Source: Nanobdellota archaeon (GTDB lineage: Archaea; Nanobdellota; Nanobdellia; Woesearchaeales; JAUYGA01). From it: a DNA stretch of 14,718 nt. The translations under genes were made by a program, and so were the position numbers. Below the pieces are notes generated by a model that worked only from the letters and a program-made list of their open reading frames with translations, did not search any database and was not told the origin of the DNA. Shown here piece by piece: positions 6,081-13,157 of the stretch. Where the stretch lies: assembly GCA_030690755.1 (NCBI GenBank), contig JAUYGA010000170.1, forward strand, positions 1-14,718. Reading direction: 5' to 3'. Positions within the stretch are counted from its first letter, which is position 1, and every line of letters starts with the position of its first letter.

Positions 6081-6590
6081 ATGGGATTGCTAAAATTTTT
6101 AAAGGAAAATGAAAACGTAAGGAAGCTGTTTGGTAAAAGAGAATTAAAGATAATAGAAAAACAACTTTTAGGGATAAATTTGACGCAGTCTGAGAAGAAT
6201 AGGCTTTCTAGGGACATCAGAAAAAAGCTTGATGTTATCAAAGAGGCTTCAAAGTTTGAAAAAGAATTTGAACTAAAAAAAGGGGCTGAAATCAAAAAGA
6301 AAATAAATGAAGCAAAAGAGATAATTCTGGCAGATGTTTTGCACAGCCATATAAAAACCATTAAGTTATTTGGTTCAGCAGTGGAAAATAAATTAACTTT
6401 CAGATCTGATATTGATCTTGCGATCATATTTGATGAGATAAGTCTCAAAGAAGCAACAAATTTCAGAAAGAGAATCCTCGGCAGAACTTCTGAAAAAATT
6501 GATGTGCAAGTATACAACATCTTAGACAAAAAAATAAAGAAAGAAGTTGATGAGAAAGGAAGAAGTATCTATGAAAGCCGCAAAAATTAA
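6081..6590 (+). CDS. mntA: MntA-type nucleotidyltransferase antitoxin with N-terminal extension
   Basis: Minimal nucleotidyltransferase. In characterised MNT-HEPN pairs it inactivates the HEPN ribonuclease by adenylylating a tyrosine. The catalytic motif GS-X10-D-x-D is exact: G98-S99, then D110-I-D112. The third acidic residue is D141 in KIDVQVY. Unlike typical MntA proteins (about 100-140 aa), the 169-aa product carries about 90 extra N-terminal residues, highly basic and helical, including LTQSEKNRLSRDIRKKL (34-50). This resembles a segment attached to some archaeal nucleotidyltransferases and could bind DNA; that is inference. No SD is visible before ATG 6081. The 3' end overlaps hepT by 20 bases. 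Confidence 0.85.
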   Translation: MGLLKFLKENENVRKLFGKRELKIIEKQLLGINLTQSEKNRLSRDIRKKLDVIKEASKFEKEFELKKGAEIKKKINEAKEIILADVLHSHIKTIKLFGSAVENKLTFRSDIDLAIIFDEISLKEATNFRKRILGRTSEKIDVQVYNILDKKIKKEVDEKGRSIYESRKN

Positions 6591-6999
6591 TGATAAAATT
6601 GAGGAAATTGAAAAGTATCTTGATGAACTCAGTTCTATAATGCCTGCTGATTTTGAAGAGTATAAGCAGAATTTTGAGAAAAAAGCAGCCTGCGAGAGAT
6701 ATTTCGAGAAGATTACTGAGTCTATTGTTGATCTAGCTTTTTTAGTTATAAAAGACAGGGACCTTAAGATTCCTGAAGAAGACAAGGAAACTTTTGATAT
6801 ACTTGCAGACGATAAAATAATCCCTTTAGACTTAGCGCCCAGATTAAAAGATGCAAAAGGGATGAGAAATATAATTTCTCATCAATATGGAAATGTTGAT
6901 GACGAAATAGTTTATGAATCAATTACAAAGGAATTAGAAAGAGATGTTGAAGAGTTAATCAGACACGTTAAAAAAAAGTATTCAAACAAAAAACCTTAA
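6571..6999 (+). CDS. hepT: HepT-like HEPN ribonuclease toxin
   Basis: A HEPN/DUF86 family RNase, the toxin half of an MNT-HEPN module. The 142-aa all-helical product has the diagnostic R-X4-H-x-Y motif: R99, H104 and Y106 in RNIISHQYG, followed by the family's acidic VDDEIVYESI. Y106 is the tyrosine modified by MntA in characterised systems. The frame is open upstream (TTG 6547, ATG 6550), but GGAAG (6558-6562) stands about 8 bases before ATG 6571, and the protein then starts MKAAKIND as is usual for the family. The overlap with mntA implies translational coupling. The 3' end contains the TATA box of the following polymerase gene. Confidence 0.87.
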   Translation: MKAAKINDKIEEIEKYLDELSSIMPADFEEYKQNFEKKAACERYFEKITESIVDLAFLVIKDRDLKIPEEDKETFDILADDKIIPLDLAPRLKDAKGMRNIISHQYGNVDDEIVYESITKELERDVEELIRHVKKKYSNKKP

Positions 7000-7003
7000 A
7001 TAT
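6996..7003 (+). promoter_or_regulatory. TATA box of the polX gene
   Basis: TTAAATAT, centred 27 bp before ATG 7027 and overlapping the hepT stop. It predicts a leaderless transcript separate from the toxin-antitoxin operon. Confidence 0.5.
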
Positions 7004-7026
7004 TCTAATAACCCTTTATACCAATT

Positions 7027-8013
7027 ATGACAAACAAAGAAATTTCAACTATCTTTTATGAGATGGCTGATATTCTTGAAATTAAGGAAGTCAAGTGGAA
7101 GCCGCAGGCGTATAGAAAGGCTGCTCGAGCTATTGAAGTTATTCCTGAAAATCTTTCTGATATTTACAAAAAAGGCGGCCTGAAAACCTTAGAGGAAATC
7201 CCTGGAATCGGCGAAGGCATCGGCAAGAAAATTGTCGAGTACATCGAGACTGGAAAGATAAAAAAACACCAGGAGCTCCTGAAATCGTTGCCAAAGGGTT
7301 TTCAAAAGCTTATGGAAGTCCAGGGTCTTGGTCCGAAAAAAGTCAAAATTCTCCTTAAGAAAAAGAATATCAAAAATATAGGTGATTTGGAAAAAGCTTT
7401 GAAACAGCACAAGCTTATTGGCCTGAAAGGATTTGCAGAAAAGACAGAAGAGAACTTAGAAAAAGGAATCCAGCTTTTCAAGTCAGGAAAAAAGCGTTTT
7501 GATTATTCTGAAGTAAGGCCTATCGCAGAGAGCATTGCAAAGCAGCTGAAGAAATTTAAGGAAGTCAGAAAAATAATTGTTGCTGGATCTTTCAGGAGAA
7601 AAGAAATCACTGTTGGAGACCTGGATGTTCTCATGACAGCAAAAAATCCTATAAAAGTCATGGATTATTTCACAAAAATGCCGAATGTGAAGAGGGTTCT
7701 TGCAAAAGGAAAGACAAGGTCTGCTGTGATTCTTGATTCAAACCTTCAGGTGGATGTAAGGGTTGTTGAGGACAAATGTTTCGGAGCAGCGCTGCAATAT
7801 TTTACAGGAAATAAGATGCATAATATATCTCTCAGAAAAATTGCAATCAAAAAAGGATTCAAGTTGAATGAATACGGTGTCTTTGACAAGAAAACAAACC
7901 AATTCTTGGCAGGAAAAACAGAGGAAGATGTTTATAATGCTCTTGGCCTGAAATACATTCCTCCTGAAGAGCGAACGAATTCGGGCGAGATAGAAAAAGC
8001 TATGAAGAAATAG
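7027..8013 (+). CDS. polX: Family X DNA polymerase without PHP domain
   Basis: Template-directed nucleotidyl transfer, probably gap filling in base-excision repair. Domains in order: an 8-kDa-like N-terminal domain (1-50, with YRKAARAIE); two helix-hairpin-helix motifs (LEEIPGIGEGIGKKI 55-69 and LMEVQGLGPKKV 95-106); a palm with GSFRRKEITVGDLDVLM (187-203), catalytic D198, D200 and D243 (QVDVRVV); the conserved FTGNKMHN (259-266); and YIPPEERTNSGEIE near the C-terminus. Bacterial and many archaeal PolX proteins are about 570 aa with a C-terminal PHP phosphoesterase. This 328-aa form stops just after the IPPE-R motif, so the exonuclease/phosphatase activities are absent. The ending is clean, suggesting a natural short form and not a frameshift. 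It converges with the acetyltransferase gene, 3 bp apart. Confidence 0.92.
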   Translation: MTNKEISTIFYEMADILEIKEVKWKPQAYRKAARAIEVIPENLSDIYKKGGLKTLEEIPGIGEGIGKKIVEYIETGKIKKHQELLKSLPKGFQKLMEVQGLGPKKVKILLKKKNIKNIGDLEKALKQHKLIGLKGFAEKTEENLEKGIQLFKSGKKRFDYSEVRPIAESIAKQLKKFKEVRKIIVAGSFRRKEITVGDLDVLMTAKNPIKVMDYFTKMPNVKRVLAKGKTRSAVILDSNLQVDVRVVEDKCFGAALQYFTGNKMHNISLRKIAIKKGFKLNEYGVFDKKTNQFLAGKTEEDVYNALGLKYIPPEERTNSGEIEKAMKK

Positions 8014-8016
8014 AAT

Positions 8017-9102
8017 TTAATTAGAAGCATGCTTTTTGGCATCAGCTGCTGCTGGAGCTTTCATTGGGATGAAATCAAACATGGACAAATTCATCTGTCT
8101 GTATATCAGCTTGAATGGTTTTCCTTTAATCGGTTCTTCTTTGTAAGGTTTGCAGCCATACTTGTCATATATCTTATTAGCGACAGCTTCTGTCGGAGAA
8201 TCTGATGTATATAATCTTAAATAAGGTCTTTTGAGCAGTCTTGCTTCACGGATAGTTCTTAAGAACATTGCTTTGCCAAGCCCAAATCCTCTTGCAGCAG
8301 GGTTCATTGCGCTCCAGCCGCCCCACACAGCATCATGGTCCTTGTTATAAAGATAGATTCCTGTCACGCCTATCACTTTTCTATGCTGCACAACAACCCA
8401 ATATTTGAGAAAGCTGATCCTTATTCTTGATATGTAAGTGTAAGGTTTCATACCAAGTGATGCTTTGAAGGCCATCCATGCAGGCTCAAGCCCTTGTTCA
8501 GGAAAAACCTGTTTTGTCAAGACAATCGCTTCATTCAAAGTGCTTTTGCTCATCGGTTCTATGATGATATTAGAATCATAAAAATCTATAAATTTCATAA
8601 TTTTGCTGGCTGATTGGTTAATATTGAAAAGGAATCCTGAAGAATATTTTAGCCGGGACTTAAATTGCTCTATAAATTCAGCCATCTCGATGGAGGGATT
8701 TCTTTTCAGCCAGATATGCTGTTCATTTATCTTTGCATGATACATATGCAATTCTTTGATTACCAATTCGAGTGTTCCCAAAACTTGCTGCTGAAAATTT
8801 TGTTCAAGCAGTTTTCCTGCAAAAAAAGGTTTTATCCGGTTAAGAATATTCTGGACGATTTTTGTCTGTCTCTGACACAGAACAAGTTCTTTTTTCACAA
8901 CTGCTAAAACTGTTGGCTTGATTTTTTTTAAAGCAGCTATGTCTTTTATTTTGAAACGTTGAGATAGTTCTCTGGTAAGCTTAATTTTTGTATTGTGGTT
9001 TTTTATCTGTGTTTTTGCGAATTCAAAGTGCAGTTTAAGAAAATCAGATAAGATATTAACAGCTTCCCTGTCGAACGTTTCGAAGTTTATTATTTCAGTC
9101 AT
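8017..9102 (-). CDS. GNAT acetyltransferase with helical N-terminal domain
   Basis: Transfers an acyl group from a CoA donor to an unknown amine. The C-terminal half (about 180-340) is a GNAT fold: VIGVTGIYLYNKD is strand 4, RGFGLGKAMF (271-280) is the acyl-CoA pyrophosphate loop (Q/R-x-x-G-x-G/A), and YLRLYTSDSPTEAVANKIYDKYG is the strand 5/helix 4 region. The first ~170 residues are predicted helical and basic and are not part of the GNAT fold; I do not recognise them. A short alanine-rich tail (APAAADAKKHASN) ends the protein. The minus-strand TATA box lies about 26 bp before ATG 9102, implying a leaderless mRNA although the PDZ gene is only 56 bp upstream. Confidence 0.8.
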   Translation of the reverse strand: MTEIINFETFDREAVNILSDFLKLHFEFAKTQIKNHNTKIKLTRELSQRFKIKDIAALKKIKPTVLAVVKKELVLCQRQTKIVQNILNRIKPFFAGKLLEQNFQQQVLGTLELVIKELHMYHAKINEQHIWLKRNPSIEMAEFIEQFKSRLKYSSGFLFNINQSASKIMKFIDFYDSNIIIEPMSKSTLNEAIVLTKQVFPEQGLEPAWMAFKASLGMKPYTYISRIRISFLKYWVVVQHRKVIGVTGIYLYNKDHDAVWGGWSAMNPAARGFGLGKAMFLRTIREARLLKRPYLRLYTSDSPTEAVANKIYDKYGCKPYKEEPIKGKPFKLIYRQMNLSMFDFIPMKAPAAADAKKHASN

Positions 9103-9122
9103 ATAGGATTCACAATCAAAGA

Positions 9123-9131
9123 AGTATATAA
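9123..9131 (-). promoter_or_regulatory. TATA box of the acetyltransferase gene
   Basis: TTATATAC-type element on the minus strand, about 26 bp before ATG 9102, spaced for leaderless initiation. Confidence 0.5.
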
Positions 9132-9158
9132 AGCTTAATGTTGTGATTTTATTGCAAT

Positions 9159-10037
9159 TTATTTTCTGCAGAACATATCCTGGCCGTCGAAGCCTACCAT
9201 TGCCAGGTTTGTTTTAGGATTCTCTGCTGTTTGTATTGTATATGTTTCTGCGCTGGTGCTTAATAATATGAGTTCTGTGACTGGAACACCTGCAAGGAAA
9301 TCTGCAAGGTTTTTGCCAGTGTTTATTTTATATTGTTCTTTATAGCCTGGGCGAGTGGCGAGTATTATTGTGTCATTGATATTTAATCCAGAATCTCTTG
9401 CTGGAGAGAGATCTGCAAATGCGACGATTTTAACACCGCAAGGCTGGTACATATAGGTATTATTAAGATATTTCATCAACCCCAAATATCCGCCGATAGC
9501 GATTGGATTTAGAACAAGTATGAACAGTATTGCAACTGTAAGATTGAATGAACTTGCGTTTATCTGATTTTGTTTTTTAGATTCTCGTTTTGTTGAATTT
9601 CTAGCTATTTTTTCTGCTCTGTGTTTTGACTCATGTTTGGTTTTATGTTTATCTTTATAGGTGAGTTTTGATTTTTTTTCAGCGACTTTTTCAAGATATC
9701 CGTTTTTATTCTCTTCATCATCTTCATCTTTGTTAATTTTATTTATGATTTCGTCTTCAATTTCTTCTTCACTCTTTTTTTCAGGCGCGTCAGCTAATTT
9801 GTAATAAAACCTTCTTATCAGATAAAAAATTCCGCAGGAAAAAGGATAATAAAGTATGATATTCAGGATGAATGCCAAGATTATAATGAGGATTTGCATT
9901 GAAACATCCATATTAAGGAAAGCAGTCCTATAACCTAAAAAAGGCGCAAATAGCATGAATAGTATTGCAGCTAGTGAAGTGAAACCTGTGAGAATTAATT
10001 TCTCTTTTGTTATTTTAAGCAGTTCATAAAGCGACAT
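9159..10037 (-). CDS. Three-helix membrane protein with external PDZ-like domain
   Basis: 292 aa. Hydrophobic helices lie at about 14-36, 47-75 and 165-187. Between helices 2 and 3 is an 85-residue charged loop, first acidic (EEEIEDEI, KDEDDEEN) then strongly basic (KDKHKTKHESKHR), so probably cytoplasmic. Residues 200-285 look like a PDZ domain of the type found in site-2 and HtrA proteases: GVKIVAFADLSPARDSGLNINDTIIL, a LADFLAG helix, VTELILLSTSAETYTIQT, then VGFDG. No HExxH or NxxPxxxDG metalloprotease motif and no catalytic serine triad are present. It is probably an adaptor or sensor, not an enzyme, and could pair with a protease elsewhere. The TATA box 27 bp before ATG 10037 predicts a leaderless mRNA. 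Confidence 0.7.
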   Translation of the reverse strand: MSLYELLKITKEKLILTGFTSLAAILFMLFAPFLGYRTAFLNMDVSMQILIIILAFILNIILYYPFSCGIFYLIRRFYYKLADAPEKKSEEEIEDEIINKINKDEDDEENKNGYLEKVAEKKSKLTYKDKHKTKHESKHRAEKIARNSTKRESKKQNQINASSFNLTVAILFILVLNPIAIGGYLGLMKYLNNTYMYQPCGVKIVAFADLSPARDSGLNINDTIILATRPGYKEQYKINTGKNLADFLAGVPVTELILLSTSAETYTIQTAENPKTNLAMVGFDGQDMFCRK

Positions 10038-10057
10038 AAGGGAATATTACACACTGG

Positions 10058-10074
10058 ACTATAAAAACGTTTTT
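10058..10074 (-). promoter_or_regulatory. Promoter of the PDZ membrane gene
   Basis: TTTTTATAGT on the minus strand (about 10058-10068), centred 27 bp before ATG 10037. It overlaps the perfect palindrome AAAAACGTTTTT at 10063-10074, which could be an operator or simply the AT-rich flank of the TATA box. Confidence 0.45.
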
Positions 10075-10122
10075 GGCCTACTGGTGAGTTGTTATACATT
10101 TTAATGCAGCCAATCAAAGAAA

Positions 10123-10133
10123 GTTTTAAAAAC
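10123..10133 (+). promoter_or_regulatory. Putative thrS TATA box
   Basis: GTTTTAAAAAC about 160 bp before the thrS ATG. A start near 10153 would give a leader of roughly 137 bases, exceptional in this window, where most transcripts look leaderless or have short leaders. Confidence 0.4.
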
Positions 10134-10194
10134 TCGAATAAAATTATGTCTGGAATATCTAATTTTGAGTAATTGTAGTGTTGGAAAAATGTAC

Positions 10195-10213
10195 CATAGA
10201 AAATAGCTCTATG
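10195..10213 (+). promoter_or_regulatory. Upstream hairpin of the thrS leader
   Basis: CATAGA-AAATAGC-TCTATG: six perfect pairs closing a seven-base loop. It is separated from the anticodon-like hairpin by 42 bases of purine-rich, probably unpaired sequence. It corresponds in position to the distal stem-loop (domain 4) of the E. coli thrS operator. Its loop is not a threonine anticodon. Confidence 0.5.
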
Positions 10214-10226
10214 TTTCTCAAAATTA

Positions 10227-10250
10227 AGATAAAGAGTAAAAGATAAAGAG
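10227..10250 (+). repeat. Direct repeat AGATAAAGAG x2 in the thrS leader
   Basis: Identical 10-mers at 10227-10236 and 10241-10250 (period 14), in the linker between the two leader hairpins. The lack of pyrimidines keeps the linker single-stranded. Confidence 0.6.
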
Positions 10251-10255
10251 AAAAT

Positions 10256-10272
10256 CGTACGTTGTAGGTACG
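10256..10272 (+). promoter_or_regulatory. tRNA-Thr anticodon-arm mimic in the thrS leader (putative ThrRS operator)
   Basis: CGTAC-GTTGTAG-GTACG: five Watson-Crick pairs and a seven-base loop, with mismatched flanks (T and T), so the stem is exactly anticodon-arm length. In tRNA numbering the loop gives U33, anticodon UGU (reads the Thr codon ACA) and A37. Positions 32 and 38 are G, which is atypical. ThrRS reads G35 and U36, both present. The stem ends 7 bases before the GGGTG ribosome-binding site (10280-10284). In E. coli, ThrRS binds such an arm in its own leader and blocks the ribosome. The same mechanism here is inferred. Confidence 0.6.
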
Positions 10273-10289
10273 TAAAACCGGGTGTTAAA

Positions 10290-12215
10290 ATGGAGAAGAA
10301 AATAAAAATAAGTTTTCCTGACGGAAACAGCAAAGAATATCTTGCAGGAGTAACTGCAAAAGAGATAGTTGCAGGAATCGGAAGAAGACTTGCCGATGCA
10401 GCAATTGCAGCAAAAGTAAATGATACTTTGACAGACTTAACCTCACCTATCGCAAAAGATGCCAAGATTGAGATTCTCACATTTGATTCAAAGGATGGAA
10501 AAGCAGTTTTTTGGCATTCAGCTAATCACGTGATGGCCGCAGCTGTAAAAGAACTTTTCCCTGATACAAAACTAGGTGTAGGTCCTGCAATAGAAAACGG
10601 TTTTTATTATGATTTTGATTGCAATGTTCCGTTTACGCCTGCAGATCTTGAAAAGATTGAGAAGAAGATGGAAGAGCTTGTCAAGAAAAACATTCCAATC
10701 AAACGAATTGAAGTCTCAAAAGAAGAGGCCATTAAACAATCAGAGGATGAGCCTTACAGAATTGAATTGATCAAAGAGCTTCCTAAAGGAGAGAAGATAT
10801 CATTGTATGAGCAAGGCGAGTTCACAGATTTATGCAGAGGTCCTCATGTTGAATCTACTGGAAAGATAAAGGCATTCAAGTTGACAAAGATTGCAGGCGC
10901 TTATTGGAAAGGGGACGCTAAAAACAAGCAGCTTCAGAGAATTTATGGTGTTGCTTTTCCTGAAAAAAAGCTGCTTGATGAATACTTGCATTTGATTGAG
11001 GAAGCTGAAAAACGCAATCACAGAAAAATCGGAAAAGAACTTGACTTATTTTCCTTCCATGATGAAGGTCCTGGATTTCCATTCTTTCTGCCTAAAGGAA
11101 TGATTCTGAAGAATCTATTGATTGACTTCTGGAGAAAAGAACATACAAATGCAGGATATGTTGAGATTCAGACCCCTATAATGTTGAACAAACATCTGTG
11201 GGAAACATCAGGTCATTGGATGAATTATCGCGAGAATATGTATCTGACAAAAATTGATAATGAGGATTTTGCAATAAAGCCGATGAACTGTCCAGGCGGT
11301 CTTCTTATGTATAAGGAAAAAGTTCATTCATACAAGGAGTTTCCATTAAGAGTGGGTGAGCTTGGAATTGTGCATAGGCATGAACTAAGCGGAGTATTAT
11401 CTGGGCTTTTCAGAGTGAGAGTTTTTACTCAGGATGATGCGCATATTTTCATGATGCCTGAGCAGATAAAAGATGAGATTATTGGGGTAATGAACCTGAT
11501 TGACAAATTTTACAAACTGTTTGGCTTTGAATATCGCATGGAGCTCAGCACAAGACCTGAGAAATCAATAGGCACAGAGGAGCAATGGACTGCTGCTGAA
11601 AATGGTTTGAAATCTGCTTTAGATTCATTGAAAAAAGAATATAAGATAAATCCAGGAGATGGAGCATTTTACGGTCCGAAAATTGATTTTCATATCAAGG
11701 ATGCGCTTGGAAGAAACTGGCAGTGCGGAACAATCCAGCTGGACATGAACCTGCCTGAGAGATTTGACATATATTATGTCGGTGAGGATAACTCAAAACA
11801 CCGTCCGGTAATGATTCACAGAGTTATTTATGGCTCAATCGAAAGATTCATAGGAATAATAACAGAGCATTTTGCAGGGAAATTTCCTTTATGGTTGGCA
11901 CCAGTGCAGGTATCCATCATCACTGTTGCTGATAGATTTATGGATTATGCAAATGAAGTAAAAGCAATACTGGAAGAAGCAGGCATAAGGGTTGAAACTG
12001 ATTATAGAAGCGAATCGATTTCTTACAAAATCCGCGAGGGGCAAAGCAAGAAAATCCCTTACATTTTGACAATAGGCGAGAAAGAAGAGACAAATAAGAC
12101 AGTGAGCGCAAGAAACAGATTAGGAAAAACAACTTTCGGTATGAACACAATTGCGTTTGTCGAAAAGCTGAAAGAAGAGATTGAGGGAAAAAGCCTTGAG
12201 CAGAAAATAAATTAA
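10290..12215 (+). CDS. thrS: Threonyl-tRNA synthetase, bacterial type
   Basis: Charges tRNA-Thr. Full domain order is present in 641 aa: TGS (1-63); editing domain with H76-x3-H80 and C182-x3-H186, which clears mis-charged serine; class II core with zinc ligands C334 (MNCPGG), H385 (DDAHIF) and H510; motif 2 HRHELSG (362-368) and motif 3 RVIYGSIERFIG (511-522); and an anticodon-binding domain (about 535-635). Length and residue positions nearly coincide with the E. coli enzyme. Most archaea carry instead a ThrRS with a D-aminoacyl-deacylase-like N-terminal domain, so this gene probably has a bacterial ancestry. ATG 10290 follows GGGTG at 5 bases. The leader carries two hairpins, one mimicking the tRNA-Thr anticodon arm, which suggests translational autoregulation. 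Confidence 0.96.
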   Translation: MEKKIKISFPDGNSKEYLAGVTAKEIVAGIGRRLADAAIAAKVNDTLTDLTSPIAKDAKIEILTFDSKDGKAVFWHSANHVMAAAVKELFPDTKLGVGPAIENGFYYDFDCNVPFTPADLEKIEKKMEELVKKNIPIKRIEVSKEEAIKQSEDEPYRIELIKELPKGEKISLYEQGEFTDLCRGPHVESTGKIKAFKLTKIAGAYWKGDAKNKQLQRIYGVAFPEKKLLDEYLHLIEEAEKRNHRKIGKELDLFSFHDEGPGFPFFLPKGMILKNLLIDFWRKEHTNAGYVEIQTPIMLNKHLWETSGHWMNYRENMYLTKIDNEDFAIKPMNCPGGLLMYKEKVHSYKEFPLRVGELGIVHRHELSGVLSGLFRVRVFTQDDAHIFMMPEQIKDEIIGVMNLIDKFYKLFGFEYRMELSTRPEKSIGTEEQWTAAENGLKSALDSLKKEYKINPGDGAFYGPKIDFHIKDALGRNWQCGTIQLDMNLPERFDIYYVGEDNSKHRPVMIHRVIYGSIERFIGIITEHFAGKFPLWLAPVQVSIITVADRFMDYANEVKAILEEAGIRVETDYRSESISYKIREGQSKKIPYILTIGEKEETNKTVSARNRLGKTTFGMNTIAFVEKLKEEIEGKSLEQKIN

Positions 12216-12220
12216 ATAAA
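12211..12220 (+). promoter_or_regulatory. Possible TATA box of the 112-aa gene
   Basis: ATTAAATAAA overlaps the thrS stop, about 29 bp before ATG 12244. The gene may alternatively be read through from thrS, only 28 bp upstream. Confidence 0.35.
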
Positions 12221-12243
12221 CTAAATAAATAAAGTTAACCAAA

Positions 12244-12582
12244 ATGGCAAAAAAAGAAATATTAAAGGTTGTGACTGAGTCAGGATCAACTTACAGGATA
12301 GATGCGCAGGATTTGAATGATGGTCGTCATGCGCGTTACACTCTCAGAACTAAAGAAGGTCTTTTTGAGATAATATTGTTTTCTCAGTCAAAACTTAGTG
12401 ACTACCAAAAGGAACAGATAAGAAACCACAAGCCGACATATCTGCCAAAAAAAGAGTTGAGGGTTGGTGTGTGCATAAATGCAGTAAATCATGAGGGAAG
12501 AGGGGTATACACAGGCAGAATCGTTAAAATTTTTAAAAAAACCGGCTTGTTTAAGTGGCAGGAAATCAGAAGCGATGAATAG
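12244..12582 (+). CDS. Unassigned 112-aa basic protein
   Basis: Family not recognised. It is a soluble, beta-rich-looking protein with many Lys/Arg. The strand-like segments ILKVVTESGSTYRID, ARYTLRTKEGLFEIILF and GVYTGRIVKIFKKTGLFKW could form a small barrel, a shape often used for RNA or protein binding, but no named motif is visible. It has one cysteine (VGVCINAV). It has no SD but a TATA-like stretch at leaderless spacing. It follows thrS by 28 bp in the same direction, so a role linked to translation is possible but unsupported. Confidence 0.7.
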   Translation: MAKKEILKVVTESGSTYRIDAQDLNDGRHARYTLRTKEGLFEIILFSQSKLSDYQKEQIRNHKPTYLPKKELRVGVCINAVNHEGRGVYTGRIVKIFKKTGLFKWQEIRSDE

Positions 12583-12645
12583 TTTCTAAGGATAAAATCG
12601 TATTTCTCATAAATTTTGATAAAAATATTATTCCAGCGGATTATT

Positions 12646-13110
12646 TTAAGAATCAGTCATAAAGACATGAAGGTTAGCAGGTCTTTTTTCATAATCTTTT
12701 ACCATATCATTGAATTCGGCAGCTTTCATAGCAACTATTTCCAACTGACTTGATTCTTGCGGCAATGCCGCTTTGTTCACTGCTTCGTTGAATTTTACGT
12801 GCGGCTTTCCCTTTTCGTCTAGGTGTACTTCAGTACGACTCATTAAATCATCAATAATATTAATTGATTCATCCATATACCGCGAAATATCTAACGCTTT
12901 TTGTACAGAATCTTCTCCAGGAATTATTCCATCGCAAACCAAAGCATATGTTTTTTTCTCGGGATTTACTTCATATGCCTCTTTTTTACCATCTTCTTGT
13001 TCAATAACATAAATAAGGTTAGATTTACTTTCGTCAACACCGAACTTTATCTCGCGGTTCATTCCTAAATTTTCTTGCAGTTTTCTTAATTCTTCTTGGT
13101 CAAGTTGCAT
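12646..13110 (-). CDS. Unassigned 154-aa acidic protein
   Basis: Family not recognised. Acidic and soluble, with no signal peptide or membrane helix. The N-terminus MQLDQEELRKLQENLGM is a likely helix. The middle holds strand-like stretches NLIYVIEQEDGKKEAYEV and KTYALVCDGIIPG, then a helix DISRYMDESINIIDDLM. The C-terminus holds AAEFNDMVKDYEKRP. The minus-strand TATA box TTTTTAAAT is centred 25 bp before ATG 13110, so the mRNA is predicted to be leaderless and the start is well supported. Convergent with the 112-aa gene. Confidence 0.7.
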   Translation of the reverse strand: MQLDQEELRKLQENLGMNREIKFGVDESKSNLIYVIEQEDGKKEAYEVNPEKKTYALVCDGIIPGEDSVQKALDISRYMDESINIIDDLMSRTEVHLDEKGKPHVKFNEAVNKAALPQESSQLEIVAMKAAEFNDMVKDYEKRPANLHVFMTDS

Positions 13111-13130
13111 ACCATATTAAAATTAAAGAT

Positions 13131-13140
13131 AATTTAAAAA
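13131..13140 (-). promoter_or_regulatory. TATA box of the 154-aa gene
   Basis: TTTTTAAATT on the minus strand, centred about 25 bp before ATG 13110, the leaderless spacing. Confidence 0.5.
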
Positions 13141-13157
13141 GTTATCGGTGCTAGATT

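Noticed and set aside
10195..10213. A second threonine-anticodon mimic in the upstream thrS hairpin
   Set aside because: The loop AAATAGC has ATA at the anticodon position, no U33 and a 6-bp stem, so only the size and position fit.
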